44,831 bases of DNA, taken from Anaerolineae bacterium (GTDB taxonomy: Bacteria > Chloroflexota > Anaerolineae > UBA1429). The translations under genes and the position numbers were made by a program. Positions 25,279 through 33,386 of this stretch are shown piece after piece. The DNA lies in NCBI GenBank assembly GCA_007132185.1, contig SLPC01000228.1, forward strand, positions 1-44,831, read 5' to 3'. Position 1 is the first letter of the stretch, and the number at the start of each line of letters is the position of its first letter. Under the pieces are notes generated by a model. That model saw only the letters and a list, made by a program, of their open reading frames with translations, was not told the origin of the DNA and did no database searches.

Positions 25279-26370
25279 ATGGCATCGAGCATCCAGATCC
25301 AAGACCTGTTCCGCGCCGGTGAGGGCCCCTACTATCACTATCGCATTCCCGGCCTGGTGGTGACACCCGGGGGGCGCCTGTTGGCCTACTGCGAGGCGCG
25401 CTCCGAGAGCAGCGACTGGGCCCCCAGCGATATCCTCCTGCGAGGCAGCGACGATGGGGGGGACACCTGGGACGAGCCCCAGGCCCTGGCGTCCCATGCC
25501 GACTATGGCCCAAGCTGCATGAACAACCCGGTGGCGATTGCCGACCAGGTCACCGGCGCTGTGCACTTTCTCTACTGCCACGACTATGGCCGCGCCTATT
25601 ATCGGCGCAGCAACGACGATGGGCGCACATTCACAGAGCCCGTCGAGATAACCACCACGTTTGCGGATTTCTCGCCTCGGTACGCCTGGACGGTGCTGGC
25701 CATAGGGCCCGGCCACGGCATTCAGCTCGACTGCGGCCGCCTCCTGGCCCCCGTCTGGCTTTCTGCCTCGCCCACGCGCTCCCATGACCCCAGCCGCACA
25801 GCGGTGATCTTTAGCGATGATCATGGAGCCACCTGGCATGCGGGCGAACTAGTGCCCAATACGATCCCCTCGTGCAGCGAGACGGTGGCTCTGCAGCGTA
25901 CCGATGGCACCGTGCTGCTCAACCTGCGCAACGACGGCGATGGCTGTCGCCGGGCTGTCACCGTGAGCGCCACGGGCGCCGGCCCCTGGAGCACCCCCCG
26001 CTATGATGAGGCCCTGTGGGAGCCCCGCTGCTTTGCGAGCCTCTGCCGCTACGATGCGCGTCGGGTGCTCTTTGTCAACCCCGCGACCCTGCCGCCTGCC
26101 GAGGGCCGCCCCAGACAGGGTGGTGAGCGTCGCAACCTGACCCTGCGGGTCAGCTATGATGAGGCCAGGACCTGGCCGGTAACACGGGTGCTGGATGCTG
26201 GACCGGCTGGGTATGCCGACCTGGCGGCCTCGCCCGACGGCCAGGTGATCTGCCTCTATGAGCGGGGTAGGCATGATGGCCCGCGGGGCGGCGTCGCGGC
26301 ATTGAGTCTGGCCCGGTTCGAGATTGATTGGGCAGAAGGCCAGGATGAGCCGGGACAGTCACCATCCTGA
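25279..26370 (+). CDS. Sialidase-family (GH33-like, BNR repeat) protein without signal peptide
   Basis: A 363-residue six-bladed beta-propeller. YRIP at residues 21-24 holds the first arginine of the sialidase Arg triad. Four Asp-box turns are seen: SDDGGDTW (57-64), SNDDGRTF, SDDHGATW and SYDEARTW. Similar proteins cleave terminal sialic acid or act on other sugars. No signal peptide is visible, so it is either intracellular or not a classical exo-sialidase. GAGGAGAG precedes ATG 25279, 33 nt after the VOC gene, and the operon continues after it. Substrate uncertain. Confidence 0.82.
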   Translation: MASSIQIQDLFRAGEGPYYHYRIPGLVVTPGGRLLAYCEARSESSDWAPSDILLRGSDDGGDTWDEPQALASHADYGPSCMNNPVAIADQVTGAVHFLYCHDYGRAYYRRSNDDGRTFTEPVEITTTFADFSPRYAWTVLAIGPGHGIQLDCGRLLAPVWLSASPTRSHDPSRTAVIFSDDHGATWHAGELVPNTIPSCSETVALQRTDGTVLLNLRNDGDGCRRAVTVSATGAGPWSTPRYDEALWEPRCFASLCRYDARRVLFVNPATLPPAEGRPRQGGERRNLTLRVSYDEARTWPVTRVLDAGPAGYADLAASPDGQVICLYERGRHDGPRGGVAALSLARFEIDWAEGQDEPGQSPS

Positions 26371-26397
26371 CCCGCCTAGCGACCCACGATTAGGACA

Positions 26398-27042
26398 ATG
26401 AGTATGCCCTTGCCCATGGTACATCTGGCCGTCGCGATCGAGATCGCTCGCATCTGGCATAGTGAGCCCTCGTCCGCGTTTCTGCTGGGGACGCTAGCGC
26501 CTGATGCGATCCATATGCGGCCAGATACGGCCCGCACCGACAAGAGCCGTGTCCACCTTCACCGCGCCATCGAGGACCGGGGGTTTGATGCCGTGCGCGA
26601 ACTCTATGCGCAACTCGTCGCAAGACAGGCCCAGTTGCACGACCTCGCCCTCGGCTATGCGGTGCACCTGCTGACCGACGCCCTGTGGGTAGAGCGACTG
26701 TTCCTGCCTTTTCGCTCCGAGACGAACCTGTCCAGGGATGACGAGCGGGCCCTCTACTATCGCGAAACCGATGAGGTGGATCGCCTCCTCTACGAGCGTG
26801 CCCCCTGGCGGCCTGACGTGTGGCGCGCGCTGGCCCAGGCGCAACCCGCTGACCTGGATGGGCTACTCAACGCCGAGGAGATCGGCCGCTGGCGTGATCG
26901 CACGCTGACCTGGTTCGACACGCTGTCGCCATCGTCCGAGCCTCCCGGGTTCTTTACCTACGAGCGGGTACGGGCGTTCGTCAAAGAGGCGGCAGCGGCG
27001 ATTGTGGCCGAGCTGGCAGAGTGGGAGCAGCTCGCGCTGTGA
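26398..27042 (+). CDS. Zinc-dependent phospholipase C-like protein
   Basis: A 214-residue helical protein of the zinc-dependent phospholipase C/S1-P1-like group (PF00882 type). Candidate metal ligands are in MVHLAVA (His), GTLAPDAIHMR, KSRVHLH and YAVHLLTDALW. There is no signal peptide, unlike secreted bacterial phospholipases; such cytosolic relatives are common in Gram-positive and Chloroflexota genomes and have unknown substrates. ATG 26398 or 26404 could be the start; AGGAC lies upstream of both. Its stop codon overlaps the start of the glycosyltransferase in a GTGA junction. Confidence 0.75.
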   Translation: MSMPLPMVHLAVAIEIARIWHSEPSSAFLLGTLAPDAIHMRPDTARTDKSRVHLHRAIEDRGFDAVRELYAQLVARQAQLHDLALGYAVHLLTDALWVERLFLPFRSETNLSRDDERALYYRETDEVDRLLYERAPWRPDVWRALAQAQPADLDGLLNAEEIGRWRDRTLTWFDTLSPSSEPPGFFTYERVRAFVKEAAAAIVAELAEWEQLAL

Positions 27043-28190
27043 ACTCGATGCCCATCCCCCTTCTCTTTGTGGACCACGCCACCGACTTGGGCGGCGCAGA
27101 GTACAGCCTGCTCATGATTCTGGAGCTATTGGATCGGGCACGCTGGACGCCACATCTGGCCTGCCAGCCCGGTTCTCTGGCAGAGCGGGCCGCTGCTTTG
27201 GGCGTCGCGGTCCATCTGACGCCCCTGCCCCGTCTGCGTCGCTCGCTCTCGGCGCTGGCTAACCTGGCCGGTGGCGCCCGGTCCCTGGCACGTATCGCCC
27301 GTGAGACGGACACGTCTCTGGTGATCGCCAACACAGTGCGTGCTGCCCTGTATGCCGCACCGGCGGCGCGATGGGTGGGGACCCCCTTTGTCTGGTACTG
27401 GCGTGATTTTTGGCTGGGCGAGTCCGAGCCGCGCCTCCGTTGGGCCGATACGGGCGTCAAGGCGCTGCTGGGCGCTCTTTCGGCCCGCATCATCGCCAAC
27501 TCGCAGGCCACCGGGCGCTGTCAACCCGTGCAGCGCAAGACAGTGGTGGTCCCCAACGGCATCCGCATGGAGCGCTACGATCCGGCGCTGGACGGGAGCC
27601 CCTTCCGGCGGGCCTATGGCATCCCCGACGATGCGCCGCTGGTGGGTCAAGTGGCAAGGTTGGCTACCTGGAAGCGGCAGGATCTCTTTTTACAGGCTCT
27701 GGCCAAGATAAGAGACGAGATGCCCGAGGCGTGGGGCGTGATCGTGGGCGGGCCTCTCTTTGAGCAGGAGGCCTACGAGGCGCATGTGCAACGGCTCGCG
27801 CGAGAGTTGGGCCTGGCGGACCGCGTGGTGTTCACGGGGCAGCTCGACGACCCGGGGCCCGCGCTGGCGGCGATGGACCTCTTTCTGCAGCCGGGCGAGC
27901 CCGAGCCCTTTGGGTTGGTCCATGTCGAGGCCATGGCCATGGCCAAGCCCATTGTCGGCTTTGCCCACGGCGCCCTGCCCGAGATCGCCGTCGATGGCGA
28001 GACCGGTCTGTTGGTGCCACCGGGTAACGTCACGGCCCTGGCCGAGGCGGCCCTGACCCTGCTGCGCGATCCCGAGCGAGCCCGCCGTATGGGCCGCGCC
28101 GGACGCCAACGAGCGCTGGAGGCGTTCACCATTGAGCGCACGGTGGGCGACCTCGAAGGTATCTTGAGTGAGTTGGTGCCCCGGCGATGA
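27039..28190 (+). CDS. Glycosyltransferase family 4
   Basis: A 383-residue GT-B enzyme that transfers a sugar from a nucleotide donor. DLGGAEYSLLMILELL forms the N-terminal loop, VARLATWKRQDLFLQAL and VGGPLFEQEAYE lie in the second domain, and EPEPFGLVHVEAMAMAKP is the E-x7-E donor site. The GTG at 27039 overlaps the preceding stop as GTGA and has GGGAG about 11 nt upstream; the ATG at 27048 is the alternative start. Last gene of the 22582 operon. Acceptor is unknown; surface glycan or glycolipid synthesis is likely. Confidence 0.87.
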   Translation: MNSMPIPLLFVDHATDLGGAEYSLLMILELLDRARWTPHLACQPGSLAERAAALGVAVHLTPLPRLRRSLSALANLAGGARSLARIARETDTSLVIANTVRAALYAAPAARWVGTPFVWYWRDFWLGESEPRLRWADTGVKALLGALSARIIANSQATGRCQPVQRKTVVVPNGIRMERYDPALDGSPFRRAYGIPDDAPLVGQVARLATWKRQDLFLQALAKIRDEMPEAWGVIVGGPLFEQEAYEAHVQRLARELGLADRVVFTGQLDDPGPALAAMDLFLQPGEPEPFGLVHVEAMAMAKPIVGFAHGALPEIAVDGETGLLVPPGNVTALAEAALTLLRDPERARRMGRAGRQRALEAFTIERTVGDLEGILSELVPRR

Positions 28191-28217
28191 TCCTATCTGC
28201 CCGCGCACGGTGCCCCT

Positions 28218-28245
28218 TTTGCACTGCGCCGCCCCATGCTATACT
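28218..28245 (+). promoter_or_regulatory. Promoter with extended -10 before the membrane protein gene
   Basis: TTTGCA (28218-28223), 16-nt spacer, ATGC-TATACT (-10 at 28240-28245), 42 nt before ATG 28288. Confidence 0.55.
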
Positions 28246-28287
28246 GGCCAATGTTCCACTGTGGGTCTTGTGTACCAAGGAGCAAGA

Positions 28288-29055
28288 ATGCCAGTTTTCG
28301 AGATACCCATTTCCATAGATGCCGGCCAGAGCCTCGCCGTAGGCGCCCTGGCGCTGTTACTCGGGGCGGCGGTGTTCCAGATTCCGGTGCTGTTGCGGCG
28401 CCTGTTGACTCAAAGCAATCGCCCGCAGCCGTGGGTTGTGTCTCCCGTATGGCCGATGGCGGGGCGCATGTTGATGGTCCTCTATGCCATCGGTTTCCTC
28501 TATCTGTCGCTCCGGTGGCAGTACCTCGATCCTATGCACGTCGGGCTGGTGCCCCTGACTTGGGAGGAGCTGGCCGACTGGCTGCCGGTCGTGGCCGGGC
28601 TGACGGCGTTGTGGACCGCCATCCTGTGGGGCCTCTATTGGCGCAGGGTACGGCCCTTCTCGGATCAGAGCCCCGGTGCCGCCTATGGCACCCTTATGGG
28701 TCTCCCGGCACACTTGGTGGGTGAAGAGGCCTGGGCTTCCATCTTGCGCGGGGCGCTGGTGCCCGCGATGGGGCTCTACTGGGGAGCGTGGAGCGCAGCG
28801 CTGATACGAGTCATCGCGTCGTTGCTGCTCCCAGGGATGCGACGCCGCCTCCAGAATGACGCCGGGCGCCCCTTTGTCTATCTTGATTGGGCCATGGAAG
28901 GCGTGGCTGCTGGCTGCTTTGCCATTACGGGCAGCCTCTGGGCCAGCCTGTTGGCACGCACAACGGGGCATCTGGCAGCCAATCTGGTCCATCGAGGCAT
29001 CTATCTCTGGGCCCAGCGTCGAGCCAGGCGCGGCGTTAAAGCCGAGACGAGCTAA
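28288..29055 (+). CDS. Polytopic membrane protein, possibly CPBP-related
   Basis: A 255-residue protein with about six hydrophobic helices. The segment GEEAWASILRGALVP and a late TGHLAANLVHRGIYLW are reminiscent of the glutamate pair and histidine-bearing helix of CPBP intramembrane proteases, but the canonical E-E-x-x-x-R spacing is not met, so the relationship is tentative. AAGGAG lies 6 nt before ATG 28288. It has its own promoter at 28218 and is followed by a hairpin terminator at 29077, so it is a single-gene unit. Confidence 0.65.
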   Translation: MPVFEIPISIDAGQSLAVGALALLLGAAVFQIPVLLRRLLTQSNRPQPWVVSPVWPMAGRMLMVLYAIGFLYLSLRWQYLDPMHVGLVPLTWEELADWLPVVAGLTALWTAILWGLYWRRVRPFSDQSPGAAYGTLMGLPAHLVGEEAWASILRGALVPAMGLYWGAWSAALIRVIASLLLPGMRRRLQNDAGRPFVYLDWAMEGVAAGCFAITGSLWASLLARTTGHLAANLVHRGIYLWAQRRARRGVKAETS

Positions 29056-29076
29056 CATCACTGCCGAGACACGCAA

Positions 29077-29103
29077 AAACCGCCGAACATAGTCGGCGGT
29101 TTT
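29077..29103. terminator. Rho-independent terminator (bidirectional)
   Basis: AAACCGCCGA (29077-29086) and TCGGCGGTTT (29093-29102) pair perfectly around a 6-nt loop, with A-run before and T-run after, so it serves the membrane protein gene (plus) and the small gene at 29141 (minus). Confidence 0.85.
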
Positions 29104-29140
29104 ATGAGCCCAACCCTGACAATGACGCCAGACCGTGATG

Positions 29141-29323
29141 CTAGAGCGCAGGCAGCGTAAGCGCGAGCACGATGAGCAAGCCTAGCATGGCCAACGCCAA
29201 TAACCCAAAGCGCTTTAGGTCGGTCATCACATAATGATACTCGCTGGCGAAATCCACCTCATTGACCGGCTCGGTCCTGCGCGTGGTCGGTGTCACTCGC
29301 CTCGAACGTCTTCGCTTGGTCAT
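29141..29323 (-). CDS. Small basic single-helix membrane protein
   Basis: A 60-residue protein: a strongly basic N-terminus (TKRRRSRRVTPTTRR), a short acidic/aromatic middle (VDFASEYHYVMTDLKRFG) and one C-terminal hydrophobic helix (about 40-60). GGGGAGAGG lies directly before ATG 29323. It is bounded by the terminator at 29077 and by the divergent Ldh2 gene. I have the impression of similar tiny proteins in other Chloroflexota genomes, none with a known function. The composition argues for a tail-anchored or inner-membrane protein. Confidence 0.7.
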   Translation of the reverse strand: MTKRRRSRRVTPTTRRTEPVNEVDFASEYHYVMTDLKRFGLLALAMLGLLIVLALTLPAL

Positions 29324-29435
29324 CCTCTCCCCCCAGGCCGATCACCTTATCAGCACCCGAACGCTGCATCGCATCCTACCGATTATAGGGCGAGGAGGCA
29401 TGCTGTCAAAGCCGTCCCCCCTTCGGCGCAGCCTG

Positions 29436-29464
29436 TTGACGCCGGTCGCAATCGGCGCTACCCT
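29436..29464 (+). promoter_or_regulatory. Sigma-70 promoter of the second Ldh2 gene
   Basis: TTGACG (29436-29441), 17-nt spacer, TACCCT (29459-29464), 43 nt before ATG 29508. Confidence 0.5.
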
Positions 29465-29507
29465 CCGTACAGATCCGTACTATCTCCCAAGGGAGGAAGG
29501 TAAACAG

Positions 29508-30557
29508 ATGACAGAGTTACGCTTTGAGCATGAGGCCCTGGAAGAGTTCGTCGCCCAAGTATTTGCCAAGGTGGGCTTTAGCCAGGAGGATGCCGCCACC
29601 GAAGCGCATGTCCTGGTGTGGGCCAACTTGCGGGGGGTGGATTCCCATGGCGTGCTGCGCGTCCCTGCCTATCTCGCCAATATCGAGCGGGGTGGCATGA
29701 ACCCCAAGGCCGAGATCCGCATCGAAAAAGAGACCCCCGCCATCGCCCTGATCGAGGCCGATCGCGCCTTTGGTCCCGTGGTCACCACCTTTGCCATGGA
29801 GACCGTGATGGCCAAGGCCCGCGAGGTGGGCGTCGGCTGGGCCGTGATCCGCAACACCACCCACCAGGGCGCCATGGGCTACTATGCGCTGATGGCAGCC
29901 GAGCAAGACATGGCCGGCCTCGCCTTTGTCTGCAACCCGCCCAACATGGCCCCCTTTGGCGCACGGGCCGCCGGCGTGCACAATAGCCCCCTGGCGATCT
30001 CGGTGCCCGCCGGAGAGATGGACCCGCCCGTGATGGACTGGGCTACCAGCATGGCGGCCTTTGGCAAGGTGAACCTGGCGGTGGACAAGGGGATCCCGAT
30101 CCCCGAGGGGTGGGCGCTGGACGCTGAGGGCAACCCGACCACCGACGCCAAGGCGGCCCGCATTCTGCTCCCCTTTGGTGGCTACAAGGCCTCATCGCTG
30201 GCGCTCATGTTCGAGACCCTCTCCAGCGTCATGGTCAGCAATGCGCTGCTGACGCCTTACCTCCTGGGGGGCGACAAGCCCACCCCGGGGATCCAGAACA
30301 GTGTCGTGGCTGCCATCGACGTGGCCACCTTTACCGACGTCGCGACCTACAAGCAGGACATTGATCGGTTGCTGCAGGGCATCAAGAGCCTGCCCCCCGC
30401 CGAGGGATTCACCGAGGTGCTGGTGCCGGGCGAGCTCGAGAATCGGGTCAAGGCCGAGCGCATGGCCCACGGTATCCCCTTGCCTGAGGGTACCGTGGCG
30501 AATCTGCGTGTCGTATCGACCAGCCTCGGTGTCACCATGCCCGATCCGCTATCGTAA
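29508..30557 (+). CDS. Ldh2-family oxidoreductase, second paralogue
   Basis: A 349-residue NAD(P)-dependent 2-hydroxy-acid dehydrogenase of the same family as the gene at 1961. Shared marks are RGVDSHGVLRVPAYL, AVIRNTTHQGAMGYYA, NSPLAISVP, FGGYKASSLALMFETL and VPGELENRVKAERMAHG. Internal differences in the substrate and dimer regions (GGDKPTPGIQNS here, a shorter loop in the other) suggest different substrates. GGGAGGAAGG precedes ATG 29508. It is monocistronic, with its own promoter and a GC-rich hairpin at 30580. Identity as malate, lactate or another dehydrogenase cannot be decided. Confidence 0.88.
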   Translation: MTELRFEHEALEEFVAQVFAKVGFSQEDAATEAHVLVWANLRGVDSHGVLRVPAYLANIERGGMNPKAEIRIEKETPAIALIEADRAFGPVVTTFAMETVMAKAREVGVGWAVIRNTTHQGAMGYYALMAAEQDMAGLAFVCNPPNMAPFGARAAGVHNSPLAISVPAGEMDPPVMDWATSMAAFGKVNLAVDKGIPIPEGWALDAEGNPTTDAKAARILLPFGGYKASSLALMFETLSSVMVSNALLTPYLLGGDKPTPGIQNSVVAAIDVATFTDVATYKQDIDRLLQGIKSLPPAEGFTEVLVPGELENRVKAERMAHGIPLPEGTVANLRVVSTSLGVTMPDPLS

Positions 30558-30579
30558 AGTGCACCCTTGCCACAGACTC

Positions 30580-30606
30580 AGGGGTTGGGACGCGCGCCCA
30601 ACCCCT
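30580..30606 (+). terminator. Hairpin terminator after the second Ldh2 gene
   Basis: AGGGGTTGGG (30580-30589) pairs perfectly with CCCAACCCCT (30597-30606) over a 7-nt loop; only a short T/A tract follows. Confidence 0.6.
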
Positions 30607-30713
30607 ATTGGCCGCAGCAAAACTGCTATCTATGCATGGCACAGGAACGTCAGCGCCGCCAGAGTGCTGCCGCCTGCATCACGCTGGACCGAACGACAGA
30701 GAGGTGATCCGTG

Positions 30714-31712
30714 ATGCGCAAGCTGGATACGCTGATACATCCCGCACGCTATCAGGGTGCGGGCCGTCGCTATCCCTACTTTGAGGGTTGGTATTTCAAA
30801 CTGGTGGATGCCAGCGAGCAACACCGCTACGCCGTCATCCCTGGTATATACTTGGGGCCGACGCCCGATGCCAGCCACTGCTTTGTGCAGTTTATGGATG
30901 GCATGTCTGGAGACGTGAGCTATTTCCGCTATCCTGTGGATGCTTTTGTTGCGGCAGAAGATCGCTTTGAGGTGTGTGTCGGACCGAACCGGTTCCAGGC
31001 CGAGGCGCTCAGCCTTGCGCTAGAGGGACCCGACCGCACCGTGCAGGGCGAGCTACGCTTTTCCGAGCGCAGGCGATGGCCGGTGACCTGGCTCTCGCCC
31101 GGCGCTATGGGCTGGTACGCCTGGGTCCCATTCATGGAGTGCTACCACGGTATCGTCAGCATGGATCATAACATCCAGGGTCTGTTACAGGTGGACGGCG
31201 CAAGAGTCAATATGACCGGAGGGCGGGGCTATACGGAAAAGGACTGGGGTCGGCGCTTTCCGGCGGCCTGGGTCTGGTTTCAGAGCAATCATTTCGACCC
31301 AGAAAGAGTGAGTATCAGCGCCTCCGTGGCGCTGATCCCCTGGCTGGGGCGCACCTTTCGCGGCTTTATCATCGGCGTCTGGCATGCCGGGACGCTGCAC
31401 CGCTTTGCCACCTATACCGGAGCGCGCATCGAACGTCTCACTGTGGATGAGGAACTGGTGCGGCTGGTTGTAGCCGACGGTCAACGACGGATGGAGCTCG
31501 AGATCGATCGTGACGAGCCGGGGCAGCTCTATGCCCCCGACATTGACGACATGAGCGGGCGCGTGGGAGAGACGATGCATGCCACCGCGCGGCTGCGCCT
31601 GACGTCACGAGACGTTCAACGCTCCTCGAGCCATGCTATACTGTATGAGGGCGCTGCCCGAATGGGCAGCCTCGAGGTTGTGGGAGATATGAGTCTCTTG
31701 ACGACTGACTAG
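30714..31712 (+). CDS. Tocopherol-cyclase-like protein
   Basis: A 332-residue protein with the family marks of the tocopherol cyclase/CrtC-like lipocalin group: RYPYFEGWYFKLVD near residue 20, PFMECYHGIVSMDH, and GRGYTEKDWGRRFPAAWVWFQSNHF near 165-185. Plant and cyanobacterial VTE1 closes the chromanol ring; bacterial homologues outside cyanobacteria generally have unknown terpenoid or lipid substrates. No signal peptide or membrane helix is seen. ATG 30714 (or GTG 30711) follows GAGG by 6-9 nt. No tocopherol pathway gene is visible nearby, so a tocopherol role should not be assumed. A DUF4345-like gene follows. Confidence 0.75.
   Translation: MRKLDTLIHPARYQGAGRRYPYFEGWYFKLVDASEQHRYAVIPGIYLGPTPDASHCFVQFMDGMSGDVSYFRYPVDAFVAAEDRFEVCVGPNRFQAEALSLALEGPDRTVQGELRFSERRRWPVTWLSPGAMGWYAWVPFMECYHGIVSMDHNIQGLLQVDGARVNMTGGRGYTEKDWGRRFPAAWVWFQSNHFDPERVSISASVALIPWLGRTFRGFIIGVWHAGTLHRFATYTGARIERLTVDEELVRLVVADGQRRMELEIDRDEPGQLYAPDIDDMSGRVGETMHATARLRLTSRDVQRSSSHAILYEGAARMGSLEVVGDMSLLTTD
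31615..31642 (+). promoter_or_regulatory. Candidate internal promoter at the end of the cyclase-like gene
   Basis: TTCAAC (31615-31620), 16-nt spacer, ATGC-TATACT (-10 at 31637-31642). It could drive the two downstream genes separately. Confidence 0.4.
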
Positions 31713-31760
31713 CGTCTTGTTCACCACCATCCAATTCGAACAGCAAAGGAATAGAGCGAC

Positions 31761-32102
31761 ATGGTTCTTCGAGTACTACAGATCATCGCAGCCGTGGCGA
31801 CCATCGCCGTGGGCATCATGCCATTGTTCTGGCCCAACCGCGTCACGATGTTTATAGGACTCCAGCCTATGGGCCCGCGCGGCATCACCGAGCTACGCGC
31901 CGTGTTGGGGGGATTCTTTATCGCTCTGGGCGCGGTTCCGCTGATCACAGGTGCCCCCGAGACCTATCTGATGCTGGGCATCGCGTACCTGGTAGTGGGA
32001 GTGGTACGTACCGTCTCGATGCTGGTGGACAGGTCGGTTATGCTGTCCAACACGATCAGCGTCATCTTTGAGCTGGTGTTTGGCGTTATCCTTGTGCTCT
32101 AG
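31761..32102 (+). CDS. DUF4345-like four-helix membrane protein
   Basis: A 113-residue protein with four hydrophobic helices: VLRVLQIIAAVATIAVGIMP, an LRAVLGGFFIALGAVPLI segment, YLMLGIAYLVVGVVRTVSML and a last VIFELVFGVILVL. The arrangement with an (E)LRA-x-x-GG motif and R-T before a short loop and a terminal E-L-x-x-G helix matches the DUF4345 family. Function unknown. A weak AAAGGAAT site precedes the ATG by 8 nt. Confidence 0.65.
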   Translation: MVLRVLQIIAAVATIAVGIMPLFWPNRVTMFIGLQPMGPRGITELRAVLGGFFIALGAVPLITGAPETYLMLGIAYLVVGVVRTVSMLVDRSVMLSNTISVIFELVFGVILVL

Positions 32103-32150
32103 GTAAGATAGCGTGGGAAGCCAAACAAGTCCGCATCCGGGAGGAACAAG

Positions 32151-33287
32151 ATGGATATCTATGGCGAGATGGGCGTGCAGCCGATCATCAACGCCGCCGG
32201 CTCACTGACGCGCATGGGAGGCTCGCTGATGCCCCCTGAGGTCGTAGAGGCGATGGCAGCGGCGGCCGAGCGCTTTGTGGACATCGAGGAATTGCATATT
32301 GCGGCGGGCCGCCGCGTGGCCGAGCTGATCGGCGTCGAGGCGGCCCATGTGTGCGGCAGCGCCACCGCGGGCATCGCCCTGATGGCGGCCGCCTGCATGA
32401 CCGGTACGGATATTGGCAAGATCGCTCAGTTGCCCGAGACCGATGGCCTCAGAACCAGGTTCATCGTGCAATCGGCCCACCGCAACGGCTTTGATCGGGC
32501 CCTGCTACTGTCGGGTGGCCGTTATGTCGAGGTGGGTCCCTCGCCTGAGGAGATCGCGGCCGCCATAGATGACTCGACCGCCGGGATCTACTATACCTTT
32601 GCCTGGTTCTGTACAGAGGATGCGCTTCCGCTTTCCCAGGTGGCCGAGATCGCCCATGGGGCTGGTCTGCCAGTGATCGTGGACGTCGCCGCCGAAGTAC
32701 CCCCGTTAAGCAATCTCACCCGCTATGCCGCCGAGGGTGCTGATCTGTACACCTTTTCGGGAGGCAAGGCCATTCGCGGCCCACAGTCCACGGGCATGAT
32801 CCTGGGCCGAGCCGATCTTGTGGAGGCCTGCCGACTGAATGACTGTCCCAACATGGGCATCGGCCGCGCCATGAAGACCGACAAAGAATCCATTGCCGGA
32901 CTGGTCAAGGCGGTGGAGCTGTACATTAAAAGAGACCATGAGGCTCAGATGGCCGAGTGGGAAGCACGGGTGCAGCATGTGCTGGACGCCGTTGGTGATC
33001 TACCCCATGTGCGCGCCTGGCGCCAAGTGCCCTTTGGCACGGGACAGCTCATTCCCCACGCCGCCGTCACCTGGGACGAGGCCGCGCTGGGTATCACCCA
33101 CACAGAAGCCGCGCGACGCCTCCTGCATGGTGAGCCGCGCATCGCGCCCCAGTTGATCAACGTCGAGCGCTATGGCTTTGGCGGGATGACCCAGACCGAG
33201 CTACGCTTTCATCCCCATAACCTCGAGCCAGGCGAAGTGGAGATCGTGGCCACTGCCCTCAAGAGCCTGCTGGGGAAGGGTGCGTAA
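32151..33287 (+). CDS. SelA-like PLP-dependent enzyme (aminotransferase-like)
   Basis: A 378-residue fold-type I PLP protein. VCGSATAGIALMAAACMTG near 67-85, DVAAEVPP (Asp178, pyridine nitrogen) and FSGGKAIRGPQSTG (Lys206, Schiff base) match the SelA/DgaE-like group, which includes D-glucosaminate-6-phosphate ammonia-lyase and other lyases acting on sugar amino acids. True selenocysteine synthases are about 460 residues with an N-terminal extra domain, so this is not selA despite SelB being encoded at 9288. GGGAGGAAC lies 6 nt upstream of the ATG. It follows the DUF4345 gene and ends before a hairpin at 33315. Substrate unknown. Confidence 0.82.
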   Translation: MDIYGEMGVQPIINAAGSLTRMGGSLMPPEVVEAMAAAAERFVDIEELHIAAGRRVAELIGVEAAHVCGSATAGIALMAAACMTGTDIGKIAQLPETDGLRTRFIVQSAHRNGFDRALLLSGGRYVEVGPSPEEIAAAIDDSTAGIYYTFAWFCTEDALPLSQVAEIAHGAGLPVIVDVAAEVPPLSNLTRYAAEGADLYTFSGGKAIRGPQSTGMILGRADLVEACRLNDCPNMGIGRAMKTDKESIAGLVKAVELYIKRDHEAQMAEWEARVQHVLDAVGDLPHVRAWRQVPFGTGQLIPHAAVTWDEAALGITHTEAARRLLHGEPRIAPQLINVERYGFGGMTQTELRFHPHNLEPGEVEIVATALKSLLGKGA

Positions 33288-33314
33288 TAGCCAGCCAGTC
33301 GTTGCAACGCAAAG

Positions 33315-33340
33315 AGAGTCGACATGTCTATGTCGGCTCT
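33315..33340. terminator. Hairpin between convergent genes
   Basis: AGAGTCGACAT (33315-33325) pairs with ATGTCGGCTCT (33330-33340) with one G-U pair and a 4-nt loop, between stops at 33287 (plus) and 33387 (minus). Confidence 0.65.
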
Positions 33341-33386
33341 AAGTTTATCATCATCAGATCATGAACGCTCTGCCGGGTTCGCCCTC

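Noticed and set aside
32151-33287. Reading the PLP enzyme as selenocysteine synthase SelA to pair with SelB
   Set aside because: It is about 80 residues too short, lacks the N-terminal domain, and its motifs fit the SelA-like lyase group.
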